Shown piece after piece: positions 11,190-21,809 of a DNA stretch of 64,000 nucleotides. A model generated the notes under the pieces. It was given only the letters and a program-made list of their open reading frames with translations. It was not told the origin of the DNA and made no database searches. Location: assembly GCA_013397455.1 (NCBI GenBank), contig VYZB01000271.1, positions 149,008 to 213,007 of the forward strand, given 5' to 3'. The DNA comes from Crotophaga sulcirostris (lineage: Eukaryota > Chordata > Aves > Cuculiformes > Crotophagidae). The position numbers and the translations under genes are program-made. Numbering within the stretch: the stretch's first letter is position 1; the number at the start of each line of letters is the position of its first letter.

Positions 11190-11330
11190 TTGGCTGTGTG
11201 GCTTTATCTCTGCAATAACAACATGCTTAGTGCGCAGAGTGAAATTAATACAGAGCCACATTTACCTTGGGAATATTTGGGCAAGTCTTAAAATGAATAT
11301 TCATTGGAATTTTCATGCTCTTATGTCTTG
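11190..11330. promoter_or_regulatory. AT-rich conserved-element-like block
   Basis: This contains GAAATTAATAC and AATGAATATTCATTGG, the latter centred on a perfect palindrome. It has no repeat or coding character. The composition suggests a conserved regulatory element, which only alignment to other birds could confirm. Confidence 0.25.
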
Positions 11331-11849
11331 CAAGGCTCTAACCAGGCAGCTGGGTCAGCTCTTTCCAGGGCATCTCTTGCTGTGTCAGAAATACTGGAAG
11401 TGTCCCAAAAGAAAATATCTACCTCATTTTCTCTGCAGCCTGCGAAGCCGCAGATGTGATGCAAATCCTGCTGCTGACAGCTGTGTTTTGGGGCTGTGAG
11501 AAAAGAGGGTACAGCTCCTGCCTCCCATCCCAAGGGTGCTGGCTGGGTGGAGCAGGGGGTGTGGAAGGACCCTGGGGGTTTATAGCCCTGAATGGGCAGG
11601 TCAGAGCTGCAGGAAATGGGTGCACTCGATAAATGGAATGGAAGTATGTGAGCTGACCTGTGGCCAGCTCTGTCGAGAGCTCTCAGTGCTACAACTAAAT
11701 GAGCTGGTGGCAGGTTCAGACTAAAATTAAAACAGGTCAGGTACAGGCAGTGTCGTGGAGCTGGGAAGCCAGGGTTTCGAAGCATGCTCTCTCTATGAGA
11801 GCAGTAAAAAACCCTTCCTGCATATGCAAAGGACATTCCAGAGCTCTAA

Positions 11850-12070
11850 TCCTTTGATTATAACATCTTAAGAGAAACTGTGCTACCCCTTGAAGATGGG
11901 GAAAAAAACATAACTGCCCTAAACTGATGGAAACCGAGCTACTAATCAGCAGAGAATAATGATCAATTTATTGGATGTGATACATTTAATCATGAAATAC
12001 CAACTGTCTTTCCTAATTCCTGTGACTAATGGAGAAGGACATAGTAAAAAGTATCAGCTTAAACCAATGC
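11850..12070. promoter_or_regulatory. AT-rich conserved-element-like block
   Basis: This is AT-rich with ATGATCAATTTATTGG and ACATTTAATCATG, which contain homeodomain-type TAAT cores. It contrasts with GC-rich flanks and matches no repeat. Its function is inferred only from composition. Confidence 0.22.
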
Positions 12071-13239
12071 AGTAGGTGCTGGAAGAAATACTGAGATGGG
12101 GCAGTGGGTATTTATGAGTGCAAATGGACAAGGAACACTCCATGAATCTCCAGGCTGCCAGCAGCTCCAGGAGGGGCTGGGGCTCGCAGGCTGTATTTCA
12201 GGAGAGGGGCTGCCTTAGTGAGGAATACAGACACACCTATGGAGCCAACAGCACTTTCTTAAGACTCTGGGCTGCAGAGGTTCACACTGGGGCGTTACAG
12301 ACGTGCAGGTACTAAACTGAAGGCTAAGCCATGCCAGTCCCACACTCCGTTAGGCGCCACCCCAGCACATCCCTGTCCCTTTGCAGTGGTCCTGCTCCGA
12401 CAGCCCATCCTACCACAGCTGGCTGCTCCAGCTCCAAGGGCACCTTCTTAATGACCCAAGAAAAATTAAGACTGAGGAATGATTCCACCCCTCTCTGCCT
12501 CTTTTCTGCTGACAAATGCAATCTATAAAGTGGTGAGGAAGAGGGAAAGGCAACAAGCTCGTCTAGATTAACCAGCCAAGGGAGCAAGTAAGCTGGGGCT
12601 GGTGCTGTTGGAGAGGAGCACTGGTTGCTTGTGCCAAGGCTGCAGCAGCCTGGGGTGCTGGCAGAGGAACCCTGCTGATGTCCCCTCTTGCAATGGCCTC
12701 TGTCCTGGCTGTGCTTCCCAGGGTGCTGCGGTGAGCCCTGTCTCAGTCTCCGTGCTCTCCTGCATCATGGCACGGCACCTCTGCCAGCCTGCTGGGATTG
12801 GCTTTTGGGATGAGTCATCCTTGCTCTGCTTGAGACAGGTGGTTGCTGGTGCTTCCAATGTTGCAGGGAGGCCAGCTCTGGGGTGGGAGATGCCTTCACG
12901 GAAGAGCTGTGGGCTGTCCACCGCTGTGGCTCATCAGGCTCAGCGTTGGGGCTGGGATCATGGGGCATGGAGGCAGGTGCCTGTCCTTGCATGCCAACAC
13001 TGCTCCCCTTGCACTGCCGTTTCTCCTTATTTTTTTCCAGCTGCTTGAAACCTGCGGAGTGGAAGAGGGGTTGTGTGGAGGGCAGAATGCCCGTGAATGA
13101 GCATCCCTGGATGAGGGGCTGTAGGGAGCTCATCTCCTTCACTTCCCACGGGCACAGGAGGGCTAAGGACTCGGCTTGGCTCTGCTCCTGGAGCCGCACG
13201 TGCCGGCGCCGGTGCAATAGCAGAGCCTGTAGCTAGATG

Positions 13240-13450
13240 CCACTCAGTACTAAGGTGTCATTATTTTTTACGAACTAAGAGAACATTCCCTAATGTGCCT
13301 TGGAACATTATCGTAAATAATTAAATCTGAACTGCAGTTGTCACAGTAAATGAACAAAAGATTGTTCCACTTCCCATGTGCAAAGTACAAATCACAGATT
13401 TTAGTCTCCCTGAATTTTTACTGCCAATTTAAGGAAAGCAACGAAGAAAG
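13240..13450. promoter_or_regulatory. AT-rich conserved-element-like block
   Basis: This has TCATTATTTTTTACG, GTAAATAATTAAATC and ACAATATAAAG motifs in unique sequence. Retained CpGs (tacgaac, atcgtaa) inside AT-rich DNA are compatible with constraint but do not prove it. Confidence 0.25.
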
Positions 13451-15364
13451 AAACAATATAAAGTCTCCAGGTTGGGAGCGGATTCAAAACCCCTTTGAAA
13501 AACTCAGCTTTTGGGCAGATCAAATCCATTTCCCTCTCTGTGAGGCCTGAGGAGGTGCTTTGGAAACAGAATTGCAGCAGCTCGTTCTGATGGCTCAGAT
13601 ACAGAAAGCCTGTCAGCACAAGCATTTGAGGGCTGAACTTCCACCTTTCCCTGTGGGTTCAAGGACCATTTAGATGCAGATCAGAATTAGAGAGCTAATT
13701 AGGCACATTGTGAGCTCCAGATATTTCCCAAACCCAAGGGCAAGCTGCAGGCCATCGCACTGGCCAAATTCTGGGAAAATCCAATATGCAGGATTTGCAA
13801 GTCCTGCCTTCATTTTATAGCTCAAATCCCTCCCTATACCATGAAACACTTCCCCACATGCTTAAGTCTAAGGAATGTAGCGGAGCACAATGAGGGATTT
13901 ATTTATGTAACTAAGGTTTTGTTTAGCTCTCGGTCCATCACCCAGGAACATCATGCTCTGCTCCTAAAGCAGCTGCTAGAGCCAAGCAGACAAATGGTGT
14001 CCCTGATGGGTGGGAGCCAATGGGCAGATATGGTCAGGCCTTCAGGAGAGAAAAATATAACTCATGTCTGGGGAAGATCACTCCTTTATATCACAGGGAC
14101 CCCTGTGGCCACCTGAGCTGAGCTTTGGAGAGCATCTCCTGTCCCTTTGGTTGCCGGGATTTAAGGCTGTTCGTGTTGAGAGCACAGTGGTTTGATGATG
14201 CATCCTGATGGCTGTGATGCATGTCTGAGGTCCACATCTTGCCTCCCTAAATCTTCCTGTGCAGGTCTTAATTCAGTGCAAAGTGGGGACGTGTCACTCT
14301 GCCTAAGTCTGAGTGAGCTTTGACCTTCTCCTTCCTTATGGCTATGGGGGGGAGGAAGGCTGGTGCTTGCTCAGAGTTAGTGCAGAGGAGGGTGAGACCT
14401 TGACTGATGAGGATTGCATCATGGAGGGGATAAGCGCATACAGGTGTCAACAAGACTGGGTCCTGGTTTTGCTTGAGTCCCCAGTCTTTGTGCCCAGCAA
14501 AGGGAGCAAATGTGTTACTGGCCTCCAGCAAGCGGAGAACAAGTGGCAGAATAATTGCCTTCCTCCACTTCATCCCAGGTTTATGATGCAAAACGTTTTA
14601 AAACGGTGAATAATTAAGTGCTGCTCGTAAAAGAGTCAGTTGGCACTGCTGCCAGGCTGCTCCGTCTCCAGGAACCAGGACTTGGAGAGAGCTGTGCTGT
14701 GGTGGTGGGGCTGAGAGCTGAGACCTCATCCTCTGCTGGGCGCTGGGCTGATCCTGTGGGCAGAGGGACCTGGGAGGAGGGGGAAACCCACCTGGAGTTG
14801 CTGTGACAAGCGAGACGGAGACTTTTCCTTTGCTACATAGGTCCCCATGGCTGAATTGGTTTGCAGACTGTCCAGTACAGGGAGTGTTTCTCTTGCTGAG
14901 ATCCAGCTGTGGTAAATAATCCAGAATTTGTGCTTGATGGATGTTCGCTCCCCGCCAGCCTGTCTCCTGAGAGTTATATAATTCCCTTTCCTGCAGCTCA
15001 GCTGTAAATTCAGTGTGATTCACGGCAGGTCCCTCCACCAAAGGTTTTTACAGCCCTGCCACCCCTGGGCCAGCAAGGATGGAGTGGAGGGCGTGGGGTG
15101 GCCTGTGCTGAGCAGGAGGATGCTGCCTGTATCGTGTCTCTGAGGGCTAAAACCCTTGTCTGAGGTGGGAAAAGATATGGGGGTGGATTGGGGTTTGGTT
15201 TTTGGAGGGAGCCATCCCTTATTCTGCTGCATATTCTCCTGCCTGGCCGTAAACCTAGCTGAGGTGGTGGGAGTCCAGACAGGGGGTTATTCATGAGGTG
15301 TGGGGGACACCCTGGTGTTAGGGAAAGAAGAAGGAAATCTCTAAACTTCTGGCCAATTAGGATG

Positions 15365-16438
15365 GGTATCAGAACACTGTCAGAATATGCAGAGATGTGA
15401 CTTGGAATTTAATCTGGCAAGGGATGTCAGGGACAACAAGAAGGGCTTCTTCAAGTACACAACTAGTGAAAAGGGAGACTAGGGAAGTTGTGGGCCCTCT
15501 GCTGAATGAGGTGGTTGTCCTGGTGAGGGAGGATACAGAGAAAAGGTGTATACACTGAATGCCTTTGTGCTTCAGTCTTTACTGCTAAGGCTGGCCCTCA
15601 GGAATCCCAGACATTGGGAATCAGCGAGACCTGGACAGGCTGGAGAGCTGGGCAGAGAGGAACCTTGTGAAGGTCAGCAGAGGCAAGTGTAGAGTCACAC
15701 ACACAGGGAAGAGTAAGCACCTGTACCAGTACAGGTGAGGGGTTGACCTGCTGGAAAGCAACTCTGCAGAGAAGGACCTGGGAGTCCAGGTGGACAACAA
15801 GTTAACCGTGACCCAGCACTGTGCCCTGGTGGCCAAGAAGGCCAAGGGTATCCCAGGGTGCATGGAGAAGGGTGTGACGAGCAGAGTGAGGGAAGTCCTC
15901 CTCCCCCTCTACTCTGCACCAGTGAGGCTCCATCTGGAGTCCTGTGTTCAGTTCTGGGCACCCCAGCTCAAGAAAGACAAGGAACCACTGGAGAGAGCCC
16001 AGTGAGGAGCATGGAGATGAGGAGGGGATGGGAGCATCTCTCTTAGGAGGAGAGGTGAGAGACCTGGGTCTGCTCAGCCTGGAGAGGAGAAGACAGAGGG
16101 GATCACATCAATACTGATCAACATCTACAGGGTGGGGGCAGGAGGATGGGGCTGAACTCTGTTCAGTGGTGCCCAGCGACAGGACAAGGGGCAGTGGGCA
16201 CAAACTGGAGCATGGGAAGCTCCACCTGAACATGAGGGAAAGCTTCCTTACTGTGAGGGTGCTGGAGCCCTGGAACGGGCTGCCCAGGGAGGGTGTGGAG
16301 TCTCCTTCTCTGGAGAGATCCAGACCCACCTGGACACGTTCCTGTGAAGCCCAGTCAGGGGAGCCTGCTTTAGCCAGGGGCTGGGCTGGGTGAGCTCCAG
16401 AGGGCCCTGCCAGCCCCACCATGCTGGGACTCTGTGAA
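15365..16438 (+). mobile_element. CR1 LINE, about 1.07 kb, reverse-transcriptase core deleted
   Basis: This is the longest CR1 in the window. Its left part encodes, with stops, the region before the reverse-transcriptase domain (readable as ARDVRDNKKGFFKY and later GPLLNE). At about 15608-15630 it jumps to the pol C-terminal part (DLDRLESWAERNLVKV, then VDNKLTVTQHCALVAKKAKG). The catalytic core with its acidic box is absent. It continues through the 3' UTR and ends at ctctgtgaaat. The remaining frame is broken by stops, so it is dead. Either a post-insertion deletion or a deleted template was copied. Confidence 0.93.
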
Positions 16439-16689
16439 ATGACCTTCAAGTCTCAGCCAGAGCCAAAGGATGGGACACTCTGCCATGGCTGCCAAAGCAC
16501 AGATCCTGCAAACCATTGAGGTGCTGCTTTCAGCTGCTCCCCTGGGGACACTGGTGGCACCACCCCTTGTGATGGGGTTGGGGTGGGAGATACTGGGTTC
16601 GGTTCTGAACACCCTGTCATAGCAAAGAGACCCTTATTAGTGCTGTTTGCCAGGCTGGTCCCCTTCCCCTTCCAGCCCTTCCCATAAGC

Positions 16690-16900
16690 TCCCACTGCAA
16701 TTTGTTCAGCGCTCAGGGGTGATATCCTATCTGTGATATTAAGACACGTGTAATGGAGTATATACGTATCCCCCCTTAAATCAGATATACCCCGTGGTGG
16801 AGGCAGCTGATAAATTCCCCAGGCAGTTACAAAGGCACACAAATTTAATTAATTCTTATCATCTCCAACAGAGGCAGTGAGCGGCAGGCAGGGAGAGTGA
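16690..16900. promoter_or_regulatory. AT-rich conserved-element-like block
   Basis: Unique sequence with GATATCCTATCTGTGATATT, TATATACGTATCC and AATTTAATTAATTC. Several short palindromes and CpGs are retained in AT-rich DNA. Texture suggests a conserved regulatory element. It partly overlaps the end of the 263-codon minus frame. Confidence 0.3.
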
Positions 16901-17640
16901 TCTTTTTGGCCTCTTTTCCCCGTCGAGGAGCAGGAGGGGAGGGCAGGGGAGGCTCCTGCCCAGCACTGGGGCTGTGCGGCCGCATCCTGGTGATGCAGAG
17001 CGGTGCTGGGGTTGTGCCTGAGCATGGTTCTGTGAAACAGGAACATGCCAGCCTGCTGTTCGTGGGCTTGATCCATCAAAATCCAGGCACCCAAATGCGT
17101 CAAAATGTCAAGATTGTAAAAATATCTATTTCCAGGTACTGGAAGTAAGCCTAAATAAAACAAACTGGACTCGCCTGCTCGTCCTGGACAATAAACACCT
17201 GTAAATTGTGAGGTTTCTGTGACGCACTGCTGGAGTGCACCCATTTCTGCTTGGAAAAACATTTTGGAGCTCAGCTGGTGGTGTTTATCTCTGATGGTTG
17301 GCTCTGTAGCTGGGAAAGCAAAACAGGGCTGGATGCTGGAGTGAGGGGCGGATTGGATGCAAAGAGTATGGACCAGGGCACTGGTGGTGCTGGAGAAAGG
17401 CAGGAGAAGGGGGCATGGGTCTGCCTGTGGGGTGAAGGTGCACCAGACTGTCCTGCTGCCAGTATCTTCTGTAGTTGGTCCAGAAAGCTGAAAGAAGCCT
17501 GGAGCATTATTTTGAGCAGAGCTGCTGAGACCAATGGTGTGCTGCAAGGCCAAGAACCCCAGTTTTCCACCAGCTGCTGGCGACCTGGCCTGCGTGTGCT
17601 GGACTTGGTCTCTGCAAGCTGACACTTCTGAAGAGGCCAT
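16849..17640 (-). CDS. Hypothetical 263-codon open frame, doubtful
   Basis: This is the longest ATG-initiated frame in unique sequence. The ATG context is a textbook match (GGCACCATGG). The product (MASSEVSACRDQVQHTQ...) has no signal peptide, repeat or domain that I recognise, and it is rich in Ser, Pro, Gln and Ala. A frame this long is uncommon by chance in about 64 kb, but GC-rich DNA makes it less surprising. The frame crosses AT-rich conserved-element-like DNA (17040-17235) without changing character, which argues against a gene. No introns, poly(A) signal or neighbours support it. Confidence 0.15.
   Translation of the reverse strand: MASSEVSACRDQVQHTQARSPAAGGKLGFLALQHTIGLSSSAQNNAPGFFQLSGPTTEDTGSRTVWCTFTPQADPCPLLLPFSSTTSALVHTLCIQSAPHSSIQPCFAFPATEPTIRDKHHQLSSKMFFQAEMGALQQCVTETSQFTGVYCPGRAGESSLFYLGLLPVPGNRYFYNLDILTHLGAWILMDQAHEQQAGMFLFHRTMLRHNPSTALHHQDAAAQPQCWAGASPALPSCSSTGKRGQKDHSPCLPLTASVGDDKN
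17040..17235. promoter_or_regulatory. AT-rich conserved-element-like block
   Basis: This contains TTGTAAAAATATC, CCTAAATAAAACAAAC and GGACAATAAACACC, the last resembling a forkhead-type core (TAAACA). It is unique and AT-rich, flanked by GC-rich DNA. Constraint is inferred from texture only. Confidence 0.28.
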
Positions 17641-19232
17641 GGTGCCACTCAGGGTTCCTGGGGCTTCTTTTAAGGGACGTGGCAGCAGCCTGAACTTGGC
17701 CTAAGCCTCCCAAAGCACTGCAGCCCTGTTGTCATCCCTGCTCAGACGGGGCAGAGCACAGAGCACGCAGTGATGACAGTCTGGTAGATGGGATGGGTTC
17801 AGAGAGCCAAGGACATGAGGCTGGGAGCAACAACAGGTCCCCCAGGACCTGCACTCCTGTGCCAGGAGAGAGGACGTGTATTTTGATGTGGCAAGTGAGG
17901 ATGGCTTAGTGTTCCCCAAGTGAAAATGTCCCTGTCCCAGGGGCAGGACTGCACCCGTGTGCCTCCACTTGCCAAGCACCCAAGGCTTGGCGCAGAGCTG
18001 GGATGCTGGCATGATAACCAACATGGCAAGGTCCAACGTGGTGGCCAGGGCTGCTGAGGTTGTCCCCCCACTGAGGGTGGCTGGCCCCTCATTGGAATGG
18101 GCTGAGGCTCCCAGCATGGTGCTCCTCCCTTGGGCAGGAGAGAATGGTCCCTGCCTTGCACAGACTGTTCAGACTCCATCCAACTTTACCAACGCTGATC
18201 AATTACTCAATTTTTAATGTTCCTGTCCTCCTGAGAAGCTTCATTTTCTTTTTTCTTCTCCTTTTCTCCCTATCACTGGCCATCGCATTTTCATCTTAAT
18301 CTGCCAATAGTTCATTTTCATTTGACATATTAATCTATGCTTCTTTCTGTAAAGATAACTCATCCCTGTGTGATGGCAGGAGTGCAGAACCAGGACCATG
18401 CCAGGAATATTTTACTCGCTTCGAAAAGGCAGTGGAATAACAAGTAACCAGAGCTGAGCTGGTATCACCCATCCATTTTAAGAAGCCAGAGGTCCCTGGC
18501 AGGGACCTGCTGGTCGATGCTGGTGTGAAAGCTTTGCAGGTGGGTGAGGCATTGAAGCAGGACCTGGGGGTCACGATGCCAAGGTGGGGCTGGATGCTGG
18601 GATCCCTTCATCCCCACCCTTACACATACACCTTGGCAGTGGAATATTTGCCTGTTGGCACTGGATTAATTTATTTGCTGCTTTTTATCAGGTTTGCGCC
18701 TGGCTGGCATTTTTAGTGCTGTTTGTATAAGGAATGGCGTTAGCGTACAACAGCAATTATTTCTGTATAAATAAGAGCATGGATGCTGTTGCTGATGGGC
18801 TCTGTAATGGGGACTGAGCTGATGCCACCATCCCGTTCCTAGAGGTGGCAATGGGGACATGGGAGGTACTGCACAGGGGGGAAAACATCACTGAAAGGAA
18901 GATTTGACAGCAAACACTGCTGAGCTTCCCCTACACCCTTCTGCTCCCCTCCACCAAACCCACACAGCTCTGGGGATGCTCCCGGTGCTGTTCCCCTAAA
19001 CACATAAAAGGGCTCCATCTGGTTTTAATTATTCAAATGAGCTGACAGGGTAATCAATACAAATGGTTAAACATGGTCAGGATTAGTGTCAGCTCTGCTG
19101 CAATGTTGGGTAAAAGCTCTGAGATGGGGGATGAGCTGCTGCCCCACTGCTTTGGGGGAGTGGGGTGTCTCCCCTCCTTGCTTGTAGGGACACCACAGCC
19201 TAGGTTGGGGGTCATGGGAGGAGCTTGTGTTC

Positions 19233-19577
19233 ATGGCCACTCCGGCAGATGCAGGATTTAAAACAATAACCTGCGGTAATTCTGGCTCTGGCTGCTTTTT
19301 TATTGCTAATATACTGCTAATTGTGCTCTGCTGTGCGGTAATACTAATAAAGCAAGATTTAGAAAGCAGGAGGCTTAAGAGAGTAAATCAAGGGCATGGC
19401 ACAGCCTCAGCAACCTGCATCACAGTTAACCACAGCTCCTCAGCACTGAGGAAGGACAAGGGACTCCACCATGAGGACATGGTTGGGGGGTCCCCATCAC
19501 ACCCTGAGCTGCTAGGGATGAAGGGTTTTGTAGGTGCTACACCCTGGAGTGGGAGCCCCAACTTCTCCCAGCTGTAA
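19233..19577 (+). CDS. Hypothetical small frame with one membrane segment, doubtful
   Basis: A 114-codon ATG frame. Residues 24-40 or so (CFFIANILLIVLCCAVI) form a convincing hydrophobic span, followed directly by a basic stretch (KQDLESRRLKR), as in a single-pass membrane protein. The remaining 60 residues look random, and the ATG context is weak (T at -3). The hydrophobic part is encoded by an AT-rich conserved-element-like block, and Ile/Leu/Phe-rich frames arise readily from such DNA. No splice sites or neighbours support it. It is most likely a chance frame. Confidence 0.12.
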   Translation: MATPADAGFKTITCGNSGSGCFFIANILLIVLCCAVILIKQDLESRRLKRVNQGHGTASATCITVNHSSSALRKDKGLHHEDMVGGSPSHPELLGMKGFVGATPWSGSPNFSQL

Positions 19578-20089
19578 AGGACCAGTGCCCCTGTACTCTC
19601 CTCAGCAGCAAAGTTTCTCCTGAACCATTTCACCTCTTGGGGCTGCTGCCATGCTGCCTTTTTTTTGCTGCGTTGCCATGGAAATCCTGCCTGCATCCAT
19701 CCTTGGTCCTGCAGCTGGTGAGTGCCATCAGCCTCCTCCCTTGAGGGACCACTGAAGGGCTTTTGGTGGGTTTGATTGGGCCAGAGCTCCCATTTCTCCA
19801 GATACATCATTAAAAGACAAAAAGAGAGAGGGGGGGAAGCAGGCATTCCTTGGGTTATTCAATCTGTCTTGGAGCAGAGTCAGGCAGAGACAACCAGTGC
19901 GCTGAGAAGAGCTGAAGCTGCTGCACATGGCAGGAGAGGGGCAGTGGTGATGGGGGACAGCGATGTCCTTGTCCCCACTGTCAGCCAGACACAAACTTTC
20001 TAGGCTTTTCTAGCCCTGAGCAATGCAGAAGCCAAGCTGAGGCCATTTCTGTTCCCTCTCCTCCCAAACCCTCATTTTCATTTCATGTT

Positions 20090-20360
20090 ATGGCATGGAA
20101 ATGTTTGACTTTACAGCCTTAGTTTATATTGCTGGGAAGTAACTTAACCGTGCTCTCTAAGTGTTGAAGCTGCATTTCTTTTTGATGATTTCAAAGATTT
20201 ATTAAGTTCTCCCAGGGAGAAGGAGGAAAAAAAGAGAAAACCACGCCAGCAAATAAGATTCAGTGGTAGACCCAGCAAATAAAGCGAAAATATATGTGCA
20301 GTGTTTAGAGATTTTGCTGGAGCGTTCGCTTTCCGCTGGCTCCTATCTACAAATGATCCT
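20090..20360. promoter_or_regulatory. AT-rich conserved-element-like block
   Basis: Unique sequence with CAAAGATTTATTAAG, AATAAAGCGAAAATATATG and TTCGCTTTCCGC. CpG dinucleotides are kept inside AT-rich DNA. A candidate regulatory element by texture only. Confidence 0.25.
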
Positions 20361-21111
20361 CTGTGATGCTCAGTGTTATCCTCAGCTATAGGAGCTTCGA
20401 CACCTGGGGCTGCTGCTTTTAAGGTTGTCCCTTTATGTTGGGGTTTGGATACAGGAGCCAAATGGGGAGGGGGTAATTAAAGATTTGCTGGTTGTGTATG
20501 GCCTATGCATTGGAAAGTGTTCATCCAAACCACTCAGCTGAAATTAAAACATAGTAAGTGCTCTCTGAGCAGGAATCTGGAGCAGTTCCTGAACATGAGG
20601 GATGGGTCCAGTTTGCTGCACAACTTGGTCACAATTAATTAATGGACTAGGTCTATTAATTTACTCCCAAATCCAATCATTGAGGGATGAGGTCACAGCT
20701 GGCAGACAAGCACCAGCAGGATGCAGAGTTTTCTGCAAAGTAAATTAGTAGCATTTAATTTCAGGAGTCCAGGAAAAAAAATGTGTTAAGAAATGATGGA
20801 GGCCTGGAAATTGGCTGGGGATGGAGCTGAGAGAGGCTTGGCCAGCTGTGAGGTGGGCGAGATCTGGAGCCAAACACTTATCTGAGGATTTGGGTTCTTT
20901 CCCTTTCTATTGGCACTTTGTGGAATAATAATTGGTGCAATCTGGTGGAGTGATGCTGGTGTAAGAGAACCGGCTGGGTCAGCAGGGGTTGTGACCAGGC
21001 TTCCTTACCTCCCTCGATGCCAGCTTAATGAGTCTCTGCCTGCAGCATCGAAGGTGAAGTGCCTTGAAAACTCTCATCTGCCAATGACATCTGCAATTCC
21101 ATTTTACTGCA

Positions 21112-21244
21112 AATCACACAATGGTTTGGGTTGGAAGGGACCTCAAAGCCCACCCAGTTCCAACCCCTGCCATGGGCAGGGACACCTCCCACTGGATCAG
21201 GGGGCTCAAAGCCCCATCCAACCTGGCCTTGAACACCTCCAGGG
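21112..21244 (-). mobile_element. Short CR1 LINE 3' fragment ending in A-rich DNA
   Basis: Antisense CR1 tail through the CCATGGGCAGGGACACC block to 'gaacacctccaggg'. There the element's truncated 5' end meets A9GA5GAG. CR1 does not make poly(A), so the A tract belongs to the target site or was added at the 5' junction. Confidence 0.93.
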
Positions 21245-21605
21245 AAAAAAAAAGAAAAAGAGGGGAACTGCAGTGTCAGCATAATTTGAGCCTGTTGAAC
21301 TCAGGCTGCTGTGTGCATCTTGGTGGTGCTGGCAGCCCAATGGCAAGGGCTGAGCAGCCCCTTCTCTGCGAGGTTCCCTGGAGGTGGTTGTGCCATATTA
21401 ATGCAAGTATTTCTTCCAGGGAAGATATTTTATTCTAAATATGCTGCTTTTCAACAGCAAAGCGGAAATCTTTGCATGGGGAGGAGACCCCAGTGAAGGG
21501 CAGGGGCTAAGACTGGATCTTTTCGCGTTGTCATTCACCTTTGAGAAAGCTTTAGCTCAGGGTATTCGTGTATCTCAATTTTACCAGTAGAGTCCCAGTT
21601 TTCTC
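21245..21605. other. Spacer beginning with an A-rich tract
   Basis: An A-rich run (21245-21262) is followed by unique sequence. No gene or RNA was recognised. Confidence 0.5.
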
Positions 21606-21809
21606 ACACAGTATCACAGTATTACAAGGTTGGAAAGGACCTCTGAGATCATCGAGTCCAACCTATAACCCAACAGTAACACCTACAAGCACCCCCAAGT
21701 CCCTTTCTGCCTGACTACTCTCAGGCCACTCTGTTCCCAGTATATAGCTTTGCATGGGATTATTGTGTCCAAAATGAAGCACCCGACATTTGGACTTATT
21801 AAAGTATAT
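21606..21809 (-). mobile_element. CR1 LINE fragment with about 0.6 kb internal deletion
   Basis: The left part is the ACTGTG-type tail and 3' end (CACAGTATCACAGTATTAC, 'gagatcatcgagtccaacc'). At about 21680-21690 it jumps to an upstream pol segment ('cacccccaagtccctttc', 'agctttgcatgggattatt', 'gacatttggacttatt') that normally lies several hundred bp away. The intervening pol C-terminus and 3' UTR are missing. Confidence 0.85.

Larger units (their letters stand above)
7585..15364. other. Long single-copy spacer
   Basis: This is the longest CR1-free stretch, about 7.8 kb. It contains a T-rich tract (7980-8007), a G14 run (8994-9007), a three-copy 18-bp tandem repeat (10694-10742), a 110-codon frame (10199-10531), and AT-rich conserved-element-like blocks near 11190-11330, 11850-12070 and 13240-13450. 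No exon chain or RNA gene could be supported. Confidence 0.5.
16439..21111. other. Single-copy spacer rich in AT-rich blocks
   Basis: No CR1 was seen in 4.7 kb. The stretch holds AT-rich blocks at 16690-16900, 17040-17235, 18190-18345, 19240-19380 and 20090-20360, a long minus-strand frame (16849-17640) and a small plus-strand frame with a membrane segment (19233-19577). No exon chain was found. Confidence 0.5.
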
